From contig JACRLI010000004.1 of NCBI GenBank assembly GCA_016235265.1, positions 62,001 through 126,000 on the forward strand: a stretch of 64,000 nt of DNA, given 5' to 3'. Shown here one piece after another: positions 51,619 through 62,460 of this stretch. Made by a program: the position numbers and the translations under genes. Every line of letters starts with the position of its first letter. The first letter of the stretch is position 1. Source of the stretch: Candidatus Eisenbacteria bacterium (GTDB lineage Bacteria; Eisenbacteria; RBG-16-71-46; JACRLI01). A model generated the notes under the pieces. The model made no database searches and had not been told where the DNA came from. It worked only from the letters and a program-made list of their open reading frames with translations.

Positions 51619-52272
51619 ATGGAACGCACGGATCTGGAGAGTCTCGTCCGCAGGCTGGTGACCGAAGTCGTGGATCGCCTGGAGAAATCCGGGCCGGTCC
51701 CCACGGCGCCGCGCCGCGAGGAGCCCAACCCGCTGGGGCCGCCGCCACCCGCAACCGCGGTGTCCGCCGCCCCGAACGTCTCGGCCGCGGTGTCCGCCGC
51801 CCCGGACGTTTCGGCCTCGTCGCTCCGCGTCGCCATCGGCTCCGACCACGGCGGCTTCCCGCTCAAGGGCCTGCTCCTGCCCCACCTGCACGGCCTCGGC
51901 TACCAGGTGACCGACGTGGGCACCCACGGCCCCGAAGCGGTGGACTATCCGGATTTCGCGAAGCAGGTCGCATGGCTGGTGGCGCGCGGCGCCGCCGACC
52001 GCGGCGTGGTGATTGACGGCGCCGGCATCGGCTCCGCCATGGCCGCCAACAAGGTGCGCGGCGTCCGTGCCGCCGTGTGCCACGACCTCAAGACGGTGCT
52101 CAACTCCCGCGACCACAACGACGCCAACGTGCTGTCCATCGGCTCCGGCGTGGTGACGCCGGACCTGGCGAAGGAAATGGTCGAGACGTGGCTGCGGACG
52201 CCCTTCGGCGGCGGCCGCCACGCCAAGCGGGTGGCGAAGATCAACGAACTGGACGAAACGCGCGCGCCGTAG
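51619..52272 (+). CDS. rpiB: RpiB/LacAB-family sugar-phosphate isomerase with microcompartment-targeting extension
   Basis: The core (about residue 70 on) is RpiB-like: VAIGSDHGGFPLKGLLLPHL, GTHGPEAVDYPDFAKQVA, RDHNDANVLSIGSGVV, GGGRHAKRVAKINEL. RpiB interconverts ribose-5-P and ribulose-5-P. The usual catalytic-cysteine motif CGTGIG is DGAGIG here. The first 24 residues, MERTDLESLVRRLVTEVVDR onwards, predict an amphipathic helix. A 40-residue Pro/Ala linker with a duplicated 10-residue unit follows. Helix plus linker is the form of cargo signals that direct enzymes into microcompartments. Confidence 0.87.
   Translation: MERTDLESLVRRLVTEVVDRLEKSGPVPTAPRREEPNPLGPPPPATAVSAAPNVSAAVSAAPDVSASSLRVAIGSDHGGFPLKGLLLPHLHGLGYQVTDVGTHGPEAVDYPDFAKQVAWLVARGAADRGVVIDGAGIGSAMAANKVRGVRAAVCHDLKTVLNSRDHNDANVLSIGSGVVTPDLAKEMVETWLRTPFGGGRHAKRVAKINELDETRAP
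51757..51816. repeat. 30-base in-frame duplication in the rpiB linker
   Basis: Two adjacent copies (51757-51786 and 51787-51816) of GCGGTGTCCGCCGCCCCG plus ACGT(C/T)TCGGCC encode repeated AVSAAP(N/D)VSA. They lengthen the flexible linker between the helix and the isomerase core. Confidence 0.9.
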
Positions 52273-52341
52273 GGCACATGCCCGCACCAGGCGTGAATTC
52301 GGTGCGGCGCAGCAGGCAGGACGGAGCGGAGGTGGAAGTTG

Positions 52342-53247
52342 GTGGCTGACTCGAAACTGGTGGAAACAATCGTGGCCGAAGTCCTGCGGCGCATCGGCCC
52401 CATGGCCTCGCAGAGCAGCTGCTCCGATTGCAGCGCCTGCGGCCAGTGCGTGCTCAAGCGCCCCGACGCCGTGCGCGGCATCGTGGACAGCGGCGCCAGC
52501 CGCATCGGGTGCGGCCCCGGCGTGACCTCGTGCGACATGGCCCCCACGCTGGCGTCCATGATCGACCACACGCTGCTCAAGCCCGACGCGGTGCAGTCCG
52601 ACTTCGAGAAACTCTGCGCCGAGGCCCGCAAGTTCAGCTTCGCGTCGGTGTGTGTCAATCCCGGCTGGGTGCCTCTGTGCCGGCGCCTGCTGGACGGCGC
52701 CCCGGTGAAGGTGTGCACCGTGATCGGCTTCCCGCTGGGCGCCACCACCACGCAGACCAAGGCGTTCGAGTCCCGCCGCGCCATCCTGGACGGGGCCACC
52801 GAGCTGGACATGGTCATCAACGTGGGCCGCCTCAAGAGCGGCGACAATGAGTACGTGGAGAAGGACATCCGCGAGGTGGTGGAACAGGCGGGCCCGCGGG
52901 TGCTCACCAAGGTGATCCTCGAGACCAGCCTGCTCAGCGACGAGGAGAAGATCCGCGGCTGCCTGCTGTCCAAGGCCGCGGGCGCGGACTTCGTGAAGAC
53001 CTCCACCGGCTTCAGCACCGGGGGCGCCACCGCCGCCGACATTCGCCTGATGCGCCAGGCCGTGGGCGGCAAGCTGGGAGTGAAGGCCTCCGGCGGCATC
53101 CGCGACCGCAAGGCCGCCCAGGAGATGGTGGAGGCCGGCGCGTCGCGCATCGGCGCATCGGCCAGCGTGAAGATCGTCACCGAAACGGTGGCCGCCCCGG
53201 CCAAGCCGGTCACGGAAAGCTCCCCGCCGAAGCCGTCCATGTACTGA
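52342..53247 (+). CDS. deoC: Deoxyribose-phosphate aldolase with microcompartment-targeting extension
   Basis: DeoC splits 2-deoxyribose-5-P into acetaldehyde and glyceraldehyde-3-P. The core starts at [20 protein letters not shown] and keeps the catalytic Asp (ELDMVINVG), the Schiff-base Lys ([14 protein letters not shown]) and the second Lys ([14 protein letters not shown]). The added N-terminus of about 70 residues has an amphipathic helix (residues 5-18, [14 protein letters not shown]) like that of RpiB. It also has CxxCxxCxxC at residues 27-36 and a [12 protein letters not shown] segment echoing the core's [15 protein letters not shown] 52342 is chosen after GGAGG; TTG 52339 is possible. 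Confidence 0.9.
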   Translation: MADSKLVETIVAEVLRRIGPMASQSSCSDCSACGQCVLKRPDAVRGIVDSGASRIGCGPGVTSCDMAPTLASMIDHTLLKPDAVQSDFEKLCAEARKFSFASVCVNPGWVPLCRRLLDGAPVKVCTVIGFPLGATTTQTKAFESRRAILDGATELDMVINVGRLKSGDNEYVEKDIREVVEQAGPRVLTKVILETSLLSDEEKIRGCLLSKAAGADFVKTSTGFSTGGATAADIRLMRQAVGGKLGVKASGGIRDRKAAQEMVEAGASRIGASASVKIVTETVAAPAKPVTESSPPKPSMY

Positions 53248-53401
53248 TCCGGGGGGGACTCCACCGCTCCGTCCCCCGGCCGGGAAGCGCCGGCCCCCCT
53301 CCCCGATTCCTGCGCCAGCAAGAATCCAGCCTGTTTCCTCCGAACGTGCTAGAGTGGGGTCGAGCCCGGAGTTCCTCGGGCTCGATTCCGCGAGGTGCCC
53401 C

Positions 53402-53545
53402 ATGGGGGACAAGTCTCCGAAGTCCTTCGACCGCAAGAAGAAGCAGGACGAGGCCGCGAAGAAACAGAAGCAGATCGCCGCGAACGCCAAGGCACACCCC
53501 GTCCCGATCGCGCCACTCCAGCACTTCGGCCGGAAGGGTAAGTAG
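53402..53545 (+). CDS. 47-residue Lys-rich conserved small protein
   Basis: The product begins MGDKSPKSFDRKKKQDEAAK and is strongly basic with a short Pro/Phe tail ending GRKGK. Small proteins starting MGDKSPKS with a Lys/Ala/Gln-rich helix are known across several phyla and have no established function. GAGGTG lies upstream of the ATG at 53402. A GTGCTAGAGTG sequence at 53346 may be part of its promoter. The glucan synthase gene begins 45 bases further on. Confidence 0.7.
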   Translation: MGDKSPKSFDRKKKQDEAAKKQKQIAANAKAHPVPIAPLQHFGRKGK

Positions 53546-53590
53546 CATCTCCTTCCAGCGCGCAGCCCGTTGCGAAAGGACCCCCGGCTG

Positions 53591-56500
53591 ATGGCCAGCA
53601 CCCGGTCCGTGCCGTTCCGCGCCCGCCCGTCGAACGGGGCGGCCCGCAGGCTCATCGGCCTCGACTCGAGCCCCCTGCACGGGGAGCTCCTGGGTGTCGA
53701 GCGCCTCGAGGAGCGGGCCCGGGCGCTGGCCGCGGAGTTCACGCTGTCGCGAAACCCGCAGCGCGGCCCGCCCCGGCTGCTGCGCCGCCTGGCGGATGAC
53801 GCCCGGGTGCTCCGCGTCGCCTACCGGGTCCTCGCCGGCGACGTGCGCCGCGGCGAGCCGGTTCCGCCCGCGGCCGAATGGCTCCTCGACAACTTCCACC
53901 TGGTCGAGGCCGAGATGCGCGAGATTCGCCGCCATCTCCCCACCCGCTACTACCGCGAACTTCCGAAGCTGACCACCCGCGAGCTCGCCGGCACCGCGCG
54001 CGTGTACGCCATGGCCGTGGAGCTCCTCCGCTACAGCGACGCCCGCCTGGACGCCCGGCGCCTGGAGCGCTTCGTCTACGCCTACCAGACGGTGGCGCCG
54101 CTGAGCATCGGCGAGCTGTGGGCCTGGCCGAGCATGCTCAAGCTCGCGCTGATTGATCACCTGCGCCGCCTGTCCGAAGAGCTCATCGAGAGCCGCACGG
54201 GCCGGCTGGAGGCGGACCGCCTGTTCGCGGAGTTCGAGGGCGGACCGGACCGGGAATCCCCGCCGGGCCTCCCACCGCGCCCCCACGTGGCCTTCGTGGA
54301 CCAGCTGCTGCAGCGCATGCGTGAGTTCGGCGCCGGCGCGGCCGGGCTCAGGAAGCGGCTCGAGGAGCGGCTGGACGCCTCGGGGACCACGGTGGAGGAG
54401 GCCGTGCGCGCCGAGCACCAGCGGCAGGCGATGAATCACGTCTCGATGGGCAACTCCATCACCAGCCTGCGGCTGTGCTCCACGATCGACTGGAACGAGT
54501 ACGTCGAGGATGTCAGCCTGATCGAGCGCATCCTCCGGCGCGACCCCTCGGGCGTGTATGGCCGCATGGAGTTCATGAGCCGCGACGGTTACCGCCACGC
54601 GGTGGAGGAGCTGGCCGATCCCACCGGGGAGGCCCAGGTCCGGGTCGCGCTGCGGGCCGTGGAAAGCGCCCGCCAGGCCGCCGAGGAACTGGGCGCCGAT
54701 TCCAGGGAGGCGCACGTCGGCTACCACCTGGTCGGGGGCGGGCGTCGCGAGCTCGAGCACGACGTGGCCCACCACCCCCCGCTTCGGCGGCACGTGAAGC
54801 AGCTGATCTTCGAGCATGCCACGCCCATCTACCTGGGCTCGGTGGCGCTCCTCACCGGGCTCGGCGTGGCCGCGGCGTGCGCGGCGGCCGGGGCGGCGCA
54901 CGCGACGGGCTGGACGCGGTTCTGGGTGGGCCTGCTCACGCTGGTCCCCGCCAGCGAGTTCGCGGTGGCGCTGCTGCACCGGGTGGTGCACCGGGTGGCG
55001 CGGCCGAAGCTGCTGCCGCGGCTCGACCTGCGCGGCGGCATTCCCGAGCCGGCGCGCACCATGGTGATCGTGCCCACGCTGATGTCCTCGGTGGAAGGGG
55101 CCCACACCCTGCTGGAGCACCTCGAGGTGCATGCCCTCGGCAACATGGATCCAAGGATCCACTTCGCCCTGCTCACCGATTTCCCGGACGCGGCGGCGGA
55201 GCACGTGCCCGGCGAGGAGGAGGTGCTGCAGGCGGCCCGCGAGGGGATCGAGGCGCTCAACGCGCGCTACGCGCCGGGCACGGGAGACCGCTTCCACCTG
55301 TTTCACCGCGGTCGCCGCTGGAACGCCAGCGAGGGCGCCTGGATGGGCTGGGAGCGCAAGCGCGGCAAGATCGAGGAGTTCAACCGCCTGCTTCGGGGCG
55401 CCACCGACACCAGCTTTACGGTGCGCGTGGGCGCCCCCGGGATCCTGCCGCAGGTGCGCTACTGCCTGACGCTCGACAGCGACACCCGGCTTCCGCGCGA
55501 CGTGGCGCGCCAGCTGATCGGGGTGATCGAGCATCCGCTCAACCGGCCGCGCTTCGAGCCGCGGCTGGGCCGGGTCGTGGAGGGCTACGGGATCCTGCAG
55601 CCCCGCGTCAGCGTGACCATGGCCAGCGCGGCCGGCTCGCTGTTCGCCCGGGCGTACGCCGGCCACACCGGGGTGGATCCGTACACCACGGCGGTGTCCG
55701 ACACCTACCAGGACCTGTTCGGCGAGGGCAGCTTCACCGGCAAGGGTCTCTACGACGTGGATGCCTTCACCGCCGCGCTGGAGGGCCGCGTGGCGGAGAA
55801 CGCGATGCTCTCGCACGACCTGTTCGAGGGCCTGTTCGCGCGCTGCGCGCTGGTGTCGGACGTGGAGCTGGTGGACGACTTCCCCTCGAGCGTGCTGGCC
55901 CACGCCCGGCGCCAGCACCGCTGGGTGCGCGGCGACTGGCAGATCCTGCTGCACCTGCTGCCGCTGGTGCCCACGCGGCGCGGCCTGGAGCGCAGCCGGC
56001 TGCCGCTCATCAGCCGCTGGAAGATCCTCGACAACCTGCGCCGCAGCCTGGTGGCGCCCGCGCTGGTGGCCATGCTGGCGTCCGCGTGGACGTGGCTCCC
56101 CGGCTCGCCGCTGGGCTGGACCCTGGCCGCGCTCGCGGTGCTCGGCTTCCCGCTGCTCCCGCCGCTGGTGCACCTGGCCCGCGGCCCGGGCGCGCAGCAG
56201 CCGTTCGGCGTGTACCTGCGCGACGTGTGGTCGGAACTGGAGACCGCGGGCGCCCAGGTGCTGCTGCAGGTCATGCTGCTGGCCAGCCACGCCTACGAAA
56301 TGGTGCACGCCATCATCCTGACCCTGGTCCGGATGGTGATCACGCAGCGACGGCTGCTGGAGTGGGAGACCGCCGCGGCCACGGCGGCGCGCTCGGCCGG
56401 CCTGCTGGCGCGCCAGGGCCCCCGGGTGTTCGTGGTCGAGATGTGGGCGGGCCCGGCCGCCGCCCTCGCGGTGCTGCTCGGGGTGCTGCCGCTGCGGGCC

Positions 56501-59500
56501 ACCGCGCTGCCGCTGGCGCTCCCGTTCCTGGCCGCGTGGCTGGCCTCCCCGATGGTCGCGTGGTGGCTGAGCCGGCCGGTGGTCCCGCGGCGGCTGGCGC
56601 TGGGCGCCGCGGACGCGGCGCAGCTGCGCCGGATCGCGCGCCGCACCTGGCACTACTTCGAGCGGTTCGTCACGGAGCAGGATCACTGGCTGCCCCCCGA
56701 CAACGCCCAGTTCGCGCCGGACCTCCGTGTGGCGCACCGGACCTCGCCGACCAACATCGGCATGGGGCTCCTCTCGACGCTCGCGGCGCACGACCTGGGC
56801 TACCTCGGCGACACGGAATTGGCGGACCGCGTGGGGAACACGCTCGCCACCGTGGAGGCGCTCGAGCGCCACGAGGGGCACCTCCTCAACTGGTATGACA
56901 CGGAGAAGCTCGCGCCCCTCCTGCCGCGCTACGTCTCGACCGTGGACAGCGGCAACCTGGCCGGTGCGCTGATGGCGCTGTCGGCGGGGCTGCGCGAGAT
57001 CGCGGACGGGGCGCAGGGGCGGGCGCCGGGCGGGGCCACGGACGGAGTGCCAGGCGGGGCCACGGACGGGGCGACGGCGCGGGCGCCAGGCGCCGACCGC
57101 AGGCGCGCGGGCGCCGCCGACGCCGCGGGCGTGCTCTCCGAGGCGCTGCTGGCGCTCGAGCACCGGGCGCACGCGGGCACGTCGCACCGCGAGCGCTGTC
57201 ACCGCGCGCAGCGGGAACTGGACGCGCTGCGCGCGACGCTGGACCCGGTGGGTGCGGTCAGGGAAGGCGCCGGAGCCGATACCGTGGCAGAACGCGCCGG
57301 GCGCCTGCGCGCCGCCGTTGGGCAGGCCCTGCAGGGCGCACCTGCGGGCCCCGAGTCCGAGGCGGTCGAAGGGTGGGACCGGCTGCTCGCGGAGGAGCTG
57401 CTCCGACTGGCGGAGCCCGTGAGCGGATCCGGGTCGGTGTCGCCGCGGCTGCAAGAGCTCGCCCGCCGCTGCGAGTCCCTGGCCGACGCCATGGACTGGA
57501 AGTTCCTGTACGACCGCGCCCGCGGGGTCTTCTCGATCGGCTACCGCCTGGCCGACGCCGAAGGTCCCGGGCGCCTGGATGCGTCCTACTACGACCTGCT
57601 CGCTTCGGAGGCCCGGCTCGCGAGCTTCATCGCCGTCGCCCGCGGCGAGGTGCCGCAGGAGCACTGGTTCCGGCTCTCGCGGGCGCTGGTGGGCGTCGAG
57701 GGCTGCACCACGCTGGTGTCGTGGAGCGGCTCGATGTTCGAGTACCTGATGCCGCTGCTGCTGCTGCGCAGCCACCCCGAGACGCTGCTCGAGAACGCCT
57801 GCCGCGCGGCGGTGCGCGCGCAGATCCTGTACGGGCACCGGCAGCGGGTGCCCTGGGGCATCTCGGAGTCCGCCTACAACGTGGTGGACCCCCACGGCAG
57901 CTACCAGTACAAGGCCTTCGGTGTGCCGGGCCTGGGGCTGAAGCGCGGCCTGGCCGAGGACCTGGTGATCGCGCCGTATGCCACCGCGCTGGCCGCCCTG
58001 GTGGATCCCGGCGCCGCCGCCGCCAACATCCGCCGGCTGGGGCGCGCGGGCGCCCTGGGGCGCTACGGGTTCATCGAGGCGCTCGACTACACGCCGCGCA
58101 AGGCCGACGCGCCCGAGGGCGAGCCCGCGACCGGCCATGCCCGCGTCCGCGACGTCCGGGCCTTCTTCGCGCACCACCAGGGCATGAGCCTGATCGCGCT
58201 GACCAACGCGGTGCTCGGCGCCCCGATGGTGCGGCGCTTCCATTCGGATCCCCGGGTGCGGGCCACCGAGCCGCTGCTGCAGGAGCGGGTGCCGCGCTTC
58301 GTGCCGGTCACCCGGCCGCGCCCCGCCGAATCCACGCGCGTCGAGCCGCAGGTACCCGCGGCCGCGCCGCGCCGCTTCCGGTCGCCGCACACGCTGTATC
58401 CCAGCACCCATTTCCTCTCGAACGGCCAGTACACCGCGATCGTCACCAACGCCGGCGGGGGCGCCAGCACGTGGCGCGGGCACGCGGTCACGCGGCAGCG
58501 GGACGATCCGACGTGTGACCCGGGCAGTCAGTTCCTGTACCTGCGCGACGTGCGCAGCGGCCTGCTGTGGTCCGCCGCCCACCAGCCGGTGTGCCGCGAG
58601 TCGGAGCGCTACCGGGTGACCTTCCTCGCGGACCAGGCGCTGTTCGAACGCACCGACGACGGCATCGAGACGCGGCTGGACATCGTGGTGTCCCCCGAGG
58701 ACGACGTGGAGGTGCGCCGCATCTCCCTGACCAACCACACCGGGGTGCTGCGCGAGATCGAGGTCACCAGCCTGGTCGAGATCGTGCTCGCGCCGCCCGG
58801 CGACGACCTCGCCCACCCGGCGTTCCTCAAGCTGTTCCTCGAAACGGAGTACCGTCCTGAGTGCACCGCCCTGCTGTGCGGACGCCGCCCGCGCTCTCCC
58901 GACGAGGTCACCCCGTGGGCGGTGCACGTCCTGAGCGCGGAGGACGGCGCCCAGGGCGCGGTGGAGTGGGAGACCGACCGGGCCCGGTTCCTGGGCCGGG
59001 GGCACACGGCCGAGAACCCCGTCGCACTCGATGGGCGGGCCCTCTCCGGCACCACCGGGGCGGTGCTGGACCCGGTCCTGAGCCTGCGCCGGCGCGTGCG
59101 TATCGCTCCCGGCGGGCAGGTGCGGCTGGCGTTCTCGACGGGTGTGGCCACCAGCCGCGCCGCCGCGATCGCGCTGGCGGAGAAGTACGACGATCCCGCC
59201 TCGGCCGCCCGCACCTTCGCGCTGGCCACCACCCAGACGCAGATGCGGCTGAGTCACCTCGGGATCTCCACCGCCGAGGCGCAGCTCTATGAACGGCTCG
59301 CCTCGCACGTGCTGTGGACCGACGCCACCCTGCGCGCCTCCCCCGGGTTCCTCGCCGGCAACACGCTCGGCCAGGCCGGCCTGTGGGCGCACGGCGTCTC
59401 CGGCGACCTGCCCATCCTGGTGGTCCGGGTGGTCCAGGACCGCGACGTGTCCCTGGTGCGCCAGGTGCTGCGCGCACAGGAATACTGGCGACTCAAGGGG

Positions 59501-62314
59501 CTCAGCGCCGACGTGGTGCTGTTGAACGAGTACCAGCGGAGTTACCTCGAGGAAATGCAGGAACAGCTCCTGGGCGTGCTCGAGAAGGGCACCTGGGCCG
59601 CCTGGCGCGACCGGCCCGGCGGGGTGTTCCTGCTGCGCGGGGATGGCATGCCGGAGGCCCACCGCGTGGTGCTGCTGGCGGCCGCGCGCGCGGTGCTGGG
59701 CGGCGAGCAGGGCGACCTGGAAGACCACCTCCGTCAGCCGTACCCGCAGCCGGCGTGGTCCCCCGCGCACGCGGGGCGCGCGGTGCAGGCGGCCGCGCAC
59801 GCGGGCGAGGCCGCTCCCGAGACCCCGGCTCCGCCGCTCACGCACGCCAACGGGCTCGGGGGATTCGCCTGCGGCGGGCGCGAGTACGCGGTGGTGCTGC
59901 GGGGCGGAGCCGACACCCCCCAGCCCTGGGTGAACGTGATCGCCAACGAGCGCTTCGGCACGGTGGTGGGAGCCACCGGCGCGGCCTGGACCTGGGCCGG
60001 CAACAGCCGGGAGAACCGCCTCACCCCGTTCGGCAACGATCCGGTGAGCGAATTCAGCGGCGAGGCGCTGTACCTGCGCGACGAGGACCGCGGGGAAGTC
60101 TGGGGCGCCACGCCGGGCCCGCTGCCGCGCCACGGCGACGAAGGCCGCTGGGTCACGCGCCATGGCGCGGGCGTCACGCGCTACGCCCACGGCGCCCACG
60201 GCATCACCTGTGAGCTGGCGGTGTTCGTGCACACCGAGGAACCCGTGAAACTGTCCCGGGTGAGGCTCACCAACCACTCCAGGCTCCCCCGGCGCCTGAG
60301 CCTGTTCGCCTACAACGAGTGGGCGCTGTGCCCGCCGCGCGCCGGAGATCACCGCTTCGTCATCACCGAGCAGGACCCCGGGACCGGCGCGGTGCTGGCG
60401 CGCAATCCCTACAACACCGACTTTCCCGGACGGGTGGCGTTCGCCCACGCCAGCGTGAGGCCCAGCACGGCGACCGGGGACCGGCTGGAGTTCCTGGGGC
60501 GCAACGGCTCGCTGCGCCGTCCCGCGGCCCTGGCCCGGGAGAACCTCGGAGGGCGCTTCGGCGCCGGCCTCGACCCGTGCGCGGCGCTCCAGCTCCGCGT
60601 GGACCTGGAGCCCGGCGAGACGCGCGAGGTGGTGGTGCTGCTGGGCCAGGGCGACGACCACGCGCACGCGCTCGGCCTGGCCGCCCGATTCGCCAGCCCG
60701 GAGGCCGCCCGCGAGTCCCTGGAGCAGGTCGAGGCGCGCTGGGAGGCGATCCTCGGCACGGTGCAGGTGGAGACGCCGGACGATTCCTTCGACCTGGTCA
60801 TGAACCGCTGGCTGCTGTACCAGTCGGTGAGCTCGCGGCTGTGGGGCCGCACCGGGTTCTTCCAGCCGGGCGGAGCCTACGGCTTCCGCGACCAGCTTCA
60901 GGACGTGATGGCGCTCACCTTCGCGCGGCCGGACCTGTTCCGTCTTCACCTGCTGCGCTGCGCCGCCCGCCAGTTCGTGGAGGGCGACGTGCAGCACTGG
61001 TGGCACGGGCACACCGGTCGCGGCGTGCGCGGCCGCTGCTCCGACGACCTGCTGTGGCTGCCGTACGCGGTGGCGCACTACGTGAAGTGCACCGGCGATC
61101 ACGCGATCCTGGACCTGCCGGTGGAGTTCCTCGAGGCGCCCGCGCTCTCCGCCGGCGAGCTGGAGGCCTACGGCCAGCCAGCGATGTCGGGGCAGACAGG
61201 GACGCTCTACGAGCACTGCGTGCGGGCAGTCGAGCGCCGGCTGACCATGGGTCGCCACGGCCTGCCGCTGATCGGCGCCGGGGACTGGAACGACGGCCTG
61301 AACCGGGTGGGGCACCAGGGGCGCGGGGAGAGCGTGTGGCTGGGCTGGTTCCTCTCGAAGATCCTGCACGACTTCGCCGTGGTGGCGGAGACCCGCGGGG
61401 ACGGGGAGCGCGCCGCGCGCTGGCGCGCCGAGCGGGAGCGCATGGGCACGATGCTCGAGCAGGCCTGGGACGGCAACTGGTATCGCCGCGCCTACTTCGA
61501 CGACGGCACGCCGCTGGGCTCCGCGCAGGCGCAGGAATGCCGCATTGATTCCATATCGCAGAGCTGGGCGGTGCTGTCCGACGCCGCGCCCCGGGAGAGG
61601 GCCGAGCGCGCCCTGGACGCGGTCCGCGTGCAGCTCGTGCGCCGAGACGCGGGCGTGATCCAGCTGCTCGCGCCCCCCTTCGACCAGGCCCCGCTCGACC
61701 CCGGCTACATCCGCGGCTACGTGCCGGGCGTGCGCGAGAACGGCGGCCAGTACACCCACGCCGCGGTGTGGACGGTGATGGCCATCGCCCACCTGGGCAA
61801 CGGGGACGAAGCCGTGGAGCTGTTCCACATGCTGAACCCGGTCAACCGCACCCGCACCGCCGCCGACGTGGAGCGATACAAGGTGGAGCCCTACGTGGTG
61901 GCGGCCGACGTCTACACGCACCCGGCGCACATGGGCCGCGGCGGCTGGACCTGGTACACCGGCTCGGCGGCCTGGATGTACCGCCTGGGGCTCGAGTCGA
62001 TCCTGGGGCTCAAGCGCCGGGGCCGCCACTTCGCCGTCCAGCCCTGCATCCCCGGCTCGTGGAGCGGCTTCGTGGTGCGGTGGCGCCACGAGAAGGACCT
62101 CTACGAGATCCACGTGGAAAACCCCGGACGCAGGAACCGCGGCGTGTCGGAGGCGACGCTCGACGGCGTGCGAGTGGACCACCGGGCCATCCCGCTGTCG
62201 GGTGACGGCCGGACGCACCAGGTGCGCGTGGTGATGGGCGACCCCCCTCAGGGTCCCGCGCCCGCCGGGGTGGAGCTCGGCGTGGTCTCCCTTCCCCCCT
62301 CCCTTCCCCCTTGA
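53591..62314 (+). CDS. ndvB: Cyclic beta-1,2-glucan synthase (GT84-GH94)
   Basis: The 2,907 residues match the NdvB/ChvB/Cgs size and order. An N-terminal region of about 400 residues comes first. A membrane-embedded GT84 domain follows, with the metal motif [17 protein letters not shown] and the [13 protein letters not shown] motif. Next is a glucoamylase-like domain (about 1000-1600). Last are two GH94-type phosphorylase regions with [25 protein letters not shown] and [18 protein letters not shown]. The enzyme initiates, elongates and cyclises periplasmic beta-1,2-glucan at the inner membrane. The ATG at 53591 follows AAAGGA; TTG 53570 is an alternative. A Gly/Ala/Asp low-complexity insertion sits near residue 1140. 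Confidence 0.93.
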   Translation: MASTRSVPFRARPSNGAARRLIGLDSSPLHGELLGVERLEERARALAAEFTLSRNPQRGPPRLLRRLADDARVLRVAYRVLAGDVRRGEPVPPAAEWLLDNFHLVEAEMREIRRHLPTRYYRELPKLTTRELAGTARVYAMAVELLRYSDARLDARRLERFVYAYQTVAPLSIGELWAWPSMLKLALIDHLRRLSEELIESRTGRLEADRLFAEFEGGPDRESPPGLPPRPHVAFVDQLLQRMREFGAGAAGLRKRLEERLDASGTTVEEAVRAEHQRQAMNHVSMGNSITSLRLCSTIDWNEYVEDVSLIERILRRDPSGVYGRMEFMSRDGYRHAVEELADPTGEAQVRVALRAVESARQAAEELGADSREAHVGYHLVGGGRRELEHDVAHHPPLRRHVKQLIFEHATPIYLGSVALLTGLGVAAACAAAGAAHATGWTRFWVGLLTLVPASEFAVALLHRVVHRVARPKLLPRLDLRGGIPEPARTMVIVPTLMSSVEGAHTLLEHLEVHALGNMDPRIHFALLTDFPDAAAEHVPGEEEVLQAAREGIEALNARYAPGTGDRFHLFHRGRRWNASEGAWMGWERKRGKIEEFNRLLRGATDTSFTVRVGAPGILPQVRYCLTLDSDTRLPRDVARQLIGVIEHPLNRPRFEPRLGRVVEGYGILQPRVSVTMASAAGSLFARAYAGHTGVDPYTTAVSDTYQDLFGEGSFTGKGLYDVDAFTAALEGRVAENAMLSHDLFEGLFARCALVSDVELVDDFPSSVLAHARRQHRWVRGDWQILLHLLPLVPTRRGLERSRLPLISRWKILDNLRRSLVAPALVAMLASAWTWLPGSPLGWTLAALAVLGFPLLPPLVHLARGPGAQQPFGVYLRDVWSELETAGAQVLLQVMLLASHAYEMVHAIILTLVRMVITQRRLLEWETAAATAARSAGLLARQGPRVFVVEMWAGPAAALAVLLGVLPLRATALPLALPFLAAWLASPMVAWWLSRPVVPRRLALGAADAAQLRRIARRTWHYFERFVTEQDHWLPPDNAQFAPDLRVAHRTSPTNIGMGLLSTLAAHDLGYLGDTELADRVGNTLATVEALERHEGHLLNWYDTEKLAPLLPRYVSTVDSGNLAGALMALSAGLREIADGAQGRAPGGATDGVPGGATDGATARAPGADRRRAGAADAAGVLSEALLALEHRAHAGTSHRERCHRAQRELDALRATLDPVGAVREGAGADTVAERAGRLRAAVGQALQGAPAGPESEAVEGWDRLLAEELLRLAEPVSGSGSVSPRLQELARRCESLADAMDWKFLYDRARGVFSIGYRLADAEGPGRLDASYYDLLASEARLASFIAVARGEVPQEHWFRLSRALVGVEGCTTLVSWSGSMFEYLMPLLLLRSHPETLLENACRAAVRAQILYGHRQRVPWGISESAYNVVDPHGSYQYKAFGVPGLGLKRGLAEDLVIAPYATALAALVDPGAAAANIRRLGRAGALGRYGFIEALDYTPRKADAPEGEPATGHARVRDVRAFFAHHQGMSLIALTNAVLGAPMVRRFHSDPRVRATEPLLQERVPRFVPVTRPRPAESTRVEPQVPAAAPRRFRSPHTLYPSTHFLSNGQYTAIVTNAGGGASTWRGHAVTRQRDDPTCDPGSQFLYLRDVRSGLLWSAAHQPVCRESERYRVTFLADQALFERTDDGIETRLDIVVSPEDDVEVRRISLTNHTGVLREIEVTSLVEIVLAPPGDDLAHPAFLKLFLETEYRPECTALLCGRRPRSPDEVTPWAVHVLSAEDGAQGAVEWETDRARFLGRGHTAENPVALDGRALSGTTGAVLDPVLSLRRRVRIAPGGQVRLAFSTGVATSRAAAIALAEKYDDPASAARTFALATTQTQMRLSHLGISTAEAQLYERLASHVLWTDATLRASPGFLAGNTLGQAGLWAHGVSGDLPILVVRVVQDRDVSLVRQVLRAQEYWRLKGLSADVVLLNEYQRSYLEEMQEQLLGVLEKGTWAAWRDRPGGVFLLRGDGMPEAHRVVLLAAARAVLGGEQGDLEDHLRQPYPQPAWSPAHAGRAVQAAAHAGEAAPETPAPPLTHANGLGGFACGGREYAVVLRGGADTPQPWVNVIANERFGTVVGATGAAWTWAGNSRENRLTPFGNDPVSEFSGEALYLRDEDRGEVWGATPGPLPRHGDEGRWVTRHGAGVTRYAHGAHGITCELAVFVHTEEPVKLSRVRLTNHSRLPRRLSLFAYNEWALCPPRAGDHRFVITEQDPGTGAVLARNPYNTDFPGRVAFAHASVRPSTATGDRLEFLGRNGSLRRPAALARENLGGRFGAGLDPCAALQLRVDLEPGETREVVVLLGQGDDHAHALGLAARFASPEAARESLEQVEARWEAILGTVQVETPDDSFDLVMNRWLLYQSVSSRLWGRTGFFQPGGAYGFRDQLQDVMALTFARPDLFRLHLLRCAARQFVEGDVQHWWHGHTGRGVRGRCSDDLLWLPYAVAHYVKCTGDHAILDLPVEFLEAPALSAGELEAYGQPAMSGQTGTLYEHCVRAVERRLTMGRHGLPLIGAGDWNDGLNRVGHQGRGESVWLGWFLSKILHDFAVVAETRGDGERAARWRAERERMGTMLEQAWDGNWYRRAYFDDGTPLGSAQAQECRIDSISQSWAVLSDAAPRERAERALDAVRVQLVRRDAGVIQLLAPPFDQAPLDPGYIRGYVPGVRENGGQYTHAAVWTVMAIAHLGNGDEAVELFHMLNPVNRTRTAADVERYKVEPYVVAADVYTHPAHMGRGGWTWYTGSAAWMYRLGLESILGLKRRGRHFAVQPCIPGSWSGFVVRWRHEKDLYEIHVENPGRRNRGVSEATLDGVRVDHRAIPLSGDGRTHQVRVVMGDPPQGPAPAGVELGVVSLPPSLPP
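57025..57072. repeat. 24-base in-frame duplication inside the glucan synthase gene
   Basis: Two adjacent copies encode PGGATDG-type units in a low-complexity stretch (about 57010-57110) between the membrane GT84 half and the glucoamylase-like domain. Confidence 0.8.
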
Positions 62315-62460
62315 CGCTTCCCCCGCCGGGTGCCAGCCTTGCTCCGGCCGCTCCTACCCCCCACATCCGGACCTCCCTCCCCAGGACGGTCCGGGCTCCG
62401 TGACCCTCCCCGGACTCCCACCGGGTCGGAATTTCTCCTCAAGGACGCAGGAGGCTATCC

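Noticed and set aside
53210..62218. A 3,002-codon open frame on the minus strand
   Set aside because: It lies antisense to the cyclic glucan synthase and its His/Arg/Gly-rich translation has no domain. It is a by-product of high GC content.
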